From contig NZ_JYMT01000013.1 of NCBI RefSeq assembly GCF_000938305.1, positions 2,633-51,281 of the forward strand: DNA of 48,649 nt, read 5' to 3'. The notes under the pieces were generated by a model that saw only the letters and a program-made list of their open reading frames with translations, did not search any database and was not told the origin of the DNA. The stretch is from Bradyrhizobium sp. LTSP885. GTDB taxonomy: Bacteria; Pseudomonadota; Alphaproteobacteria; Rhizobiales; Xanthobacteraceae. Positions 44,393 to 48,649 of the stretch are shown in pieces; positions within the stretch are counted from its first letter, which is position 1; each line of letters starts with the position of its first letter. The translations under genes were made by a program, and so were the position numbers.

Positions 44393-44498
44393 AGCTTGAA
44401 ATCACGATTCTGGCGCAGGTAGGGGGCGGCGGCTCCGATCTCAGCATTTCGCTGGTGTGGCGAGCCAAGGTCAACCGAAAATCGCCAAGACAGGGATT

Positions 44499-44684
44499 TC
44501 GATGCTGAAGACGCAAGGGGTCGTCGCTGCCCAGCACGCGCTGGCGATCCTGGACAGTTTCGTGGGAGCCGGTGCACGCAGCGCCTCGCATCAGCTCTCG
44601 CTTGTGCTCGGCGCGCAACTGCCCCGGGAGGTCGGCGCGCCGCGGATCATCAGCCTGCCATCGGCCGAAACAGGCGCTTCCTGA
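44499..44684 (+). pseudogene. Possible N-terminal remnant of an IclR-type regulator
   Basis: An open frame of 61 codons starting MLKTQGVVAAQHALAILDSF. The pattern VxAAQxALAILDSF, then LSLVLG, LPRE, RIISL and SAETGA resembles the N-terminal winged helix of IclR proteins (xSVERALAILxxF, LSLxELA, LPKxT, RLLxTL, xAGF) with a few residues missing. No ligand-binding domain follows. It is divergent from the aminotransferase operon, where a regulator would be expected. The match is by eye only and weak; the frame could be chance. Confidence 0.28.
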
Positions 44685-44717
44685 CGCCGCCCGGTTTGGG
44701 TGTCGACGGACCGACGT

Positions 44718-44749
44718 CTTCGCCGTCCGGCGCCGTATCGACGGCGAAG
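44718..44749 (-). terminator. Inverted repeat downstream of gyrB
   Basis: CTTCGCCGTC (44718-44727) and GACGGCGAAG (44740-44749) are perfect 10-bp arms with a 12-base loop, 67 bp beyond the gyrB stop codon. There is no T-run, so it is a candidate terminator or mRNA-end-stabilising hairpin. Confidence 0.4.
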
Positions 44750-44815
44750 TAGCGCGATCCGAGATGTGGAGATGCCAACCTCTCGACGTCGCGTCCTCGA
44801 CGTGCGCCTCGGCGC

Positions 44816-47383
<2,568 letters not shown>

Positions 47384-47483
47384 TCACTGTCTTTCAAGAC
47401 CGTCAGAGGTCGATTCCGAAGGCTCTGAAAAGCCCGATTTGGAGGCAGATTCGAGGGCTTTTCGGAGTGCGATCCCGCATCCC

Positions 47484-48623
47484 TCAGCCGCGACGGGTGA
47501 CGCAGCCGGACTCGACGTCGAAGATCTCGCCCGTGGGGCCGATGTCGATGAAAGCTGCGGGATCGGCGCCGGTCATCCAGACCTGCGCGCCGAGCTTTGC
47601 CAGCTCCTCGAACAGCGCCTTGCGTCTGTTGGGATCGAGATGGGCGACGACCTCGTCGAGCAGCAGCAGCGGCACGATGCCGGTCATCTCCGCAACCATC
47701 GTCGCGTGGGCCAGCACCAGCCCGATCAGCAGCGCCTTCTGCTCGCCGGTCGAGGCATCGCGCGCCGGCATGTTCTTCGGCGCATAGACCACCTGCAGGT
47801 CGGTCAGATGCGGGCCATCCAGCGTGCGTCCGGCGGCGGCGTCGCGCGGGCGGCTGGCGCGCAGGATCTCGCGGTAGCGGTCCTCCACCGCAGTGGCGGG
47901 TTCCTGCAGCAGCGCATTCTCCATCCAGCCGTCGAGCATGATCTCGGCCGAAGGGAAGGCCGACGCCGCGCCGCGCTCGCGCAGCATCACGGCGAGTTTG
48001 GCGGCGGTCTGGCCGCGCGATGCGGCGACCGCGACCGCAAGCTCCGCGGTCTCGCGCTCGATCGCGTCACACCAATGATCGTCATAGTTGCGCACTTCGA
48101 GCAGCCGGTTGCGCGAGCGCAGCGAGCGTTCGAGCGCCGAAACGCGGCTGGAATGGTCGGAATCGATCGCGAGCACCAGGCGGTCGAAGAAGCGCCGTCG
48201 TTCGGACGCGGCGCCGAGGAACAGCCCATCCATCGTCGGCGTCAGCCACACCATGCGCAAATGATCGCCGAAGGCGGTCGCCGAACTCACCGGCTCACGG
48301 TCGATGCGGCAGCGCCGGCTGCTGGCGGTTGCGTCGGCGGTCGGCGGATCGATGCCGGTGCCGAGCGTTGCGAGGCCGAGCGCGCCCTCGACCTCTGATG
48401 ACACCGCCCACGAGCCGTCGCCCTGGTTGTCGGCGATATCCTCCAGCGTGGCGCGGCGCAGGCCGCGGCCCGGCGACAGCAGCGAGATCGCCTCCAGGCA
48501 ATTGGTCTTGCCGGCACCGTTCGGCCCGACCAGCACCACCATGTCGCCCCGCGCCGACAGCGTCGCCGCCCGGTAATTCCGGAAATGCGTCAGCGACAGC
48601 CGATGAATGCGGGACGGGGTCAT
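47484..48623 (-). CDS. recF: DNA replication/repair protein RecF
   Basis: A 379-residue SMC-like ATPase that helps load RecA at single-strand gaps. Walker A is GPNGAGKT (33-40) after the start motif LTHFRNYRAA, the signature region lies in ASTGEQKALLIGLVLAHA and Walker B is VPLLLLDEVVAHLD. AAGGAC precedes the ATG at 48623. It lies 232 bp upstream of gyrB in the same direction. It is complete; the window ends 26 bp beyond its start. Confidence 0.97.
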   Translation of the reverse strand: MTPSRIHRLSLTHFRNYRAATLSARGDMVVLVGPNGAGKTNCLEAISLLSPGRGLRRATLEDIADNQGDGSWAVSSEVEGALGLATLGTGIDPPTADATASSRRCRIDREPVSSATAFGDHLRMVWLTPTMDGLFLGAASERRRFFDRLVLAIDSDHSSRVSALERSLRSRNRLLEVRNYDDHWCDAIERETAELAVAVAASRGQTAAKLAVMLRERGAASAFPSAEIMLDGWMENALLQEPATAVEDRYREILRASRPRDAAAGRTLDGPHLTDLQVVYAPKNMPARDASTGEQKALLIGLVLAHATMVAEMTGIVPLLLLDEVVAHLDPNRRKALFEELAKLGAQVWMTGADPAAFIDIGPTGEIFDVESGCVTRRG

Positions 48624-48649
48624 GTCTGTCCTTCGTCATGGCCGGGCTT

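Larger units (their letters stand above)
44393..44815. other. Intergenic region with a possible regulator remnant and a hairpin
   Basis: The 423 bp between gyrB's end and the aminotransferase start hold a possible IclR-like remnant (about 44499-44684) and a perfect 10-bp inverted repeat (44718-44727 with 44740-44749). No other feature is supported, and the promoter of the aminotransferase operon must lie at its right-to-left upstream side near 44400-44500. Confidence 0.5.

Overview
The window looks like a stretch of chromosome from a high-GC alphaproteobacterium of the Bradyrhizobium/Rhodopseudomonas type (Bradyrhizobiaceae/Nitrobacteraceae). The grounds are codon use and GC content by eye, the gene content (several ABC and Bug-type uptake systems, CoA ligase, crotonase, GntR/LysR/AraC regulators), the abundant mosaic palindromes whose ends read GTCATTCCGG...CCGGAATGAC, and a recF-gyrB pair at the right edge. 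Genus assignment is inference; no 16S rRNA gene is present.

Layout. 1-3.9 kb: an acyl-CoA ligase between two exact 43-bp palindromic repeats, a SxxK serine hydrolase and a small conserved-looking protein. 4-10.1 kb: a succinate-semialdehyde-type dehydrogenase followed by a carboxymuconolactone-decarboxylase-like protein, a Bug/TctC binding protein, a 70-bp relic of the dehydrogenase 3' end, and an AraC regulator divergent from cupin and MFS genes. 10.2-17.4 kb: a PilZ-PAS-PAS-GGDEF diguanylate cyclase, an amino-acid binding protein divergent from a GntR regulator and a DAO-type FAD oxidoreductase, and a SulP-STAS-cNMP transporter. 17.6-28.4 kb: mostly single genes (crotonase, purC, pirin, GNAT, membrane AraC, Tat-like serine hydrolase, MmgE/PrpD, FUSC, MATE) separated by palindromic elements. 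28.4-31.4 kb: a murA-type gene whose 3' end is duplicated 1,608 bp away, with two unfamiliar AT-richer genes between the copies. 31.5-38.3 kb: a seven-gene leftward operon encoding two different ureohydrolases, a complete polar amino-acid ABC importer and a DUF1989 protein, with a divergent LysR regulator. 38.4-44.4 kb: a five-gene leftward operon (class V aminotransferase, Fe3+/aminoethylphosphonate-type ABC importer, threonine-aldolase-like enzyme). 44.8-48.6 kb: gyrB and recF.

How parts work together. The 31.5-38.3 kb operon reads as uptake and hydrolysis of a guanidino compound: the importer brings it in, ureohydrolases release urea, and the DUF1989 protein (a family linked to urea carboxylase and carboxyguanidine metabolism) may act on a guanidine- or urea-derived intermediate. 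The 38.4-44.4 kb operon reads as uptake and breakdown of an amino acid or aminophosphonate by two PLP enzymes. Substrates cannot be fixed from sequence alone.

Most notable: (i) two separate loci (gabD and murA) each carry a displaced copy of the gene's 3' end, 1.6-1.7 kb from the intact end, diverging almost only at silent positions, which looks like cargo insertion with a foreign replacement 3' end; (ii) the MurA-like enzyme has Asp instead of the catalytic Cys; (iii) the paired-ureohydrolase/DUF1989 operon, with three GATAAGT motifs in its control region. No CRISPR array, tRNA, rRNA, integrase or intact insertion sequence was seen.
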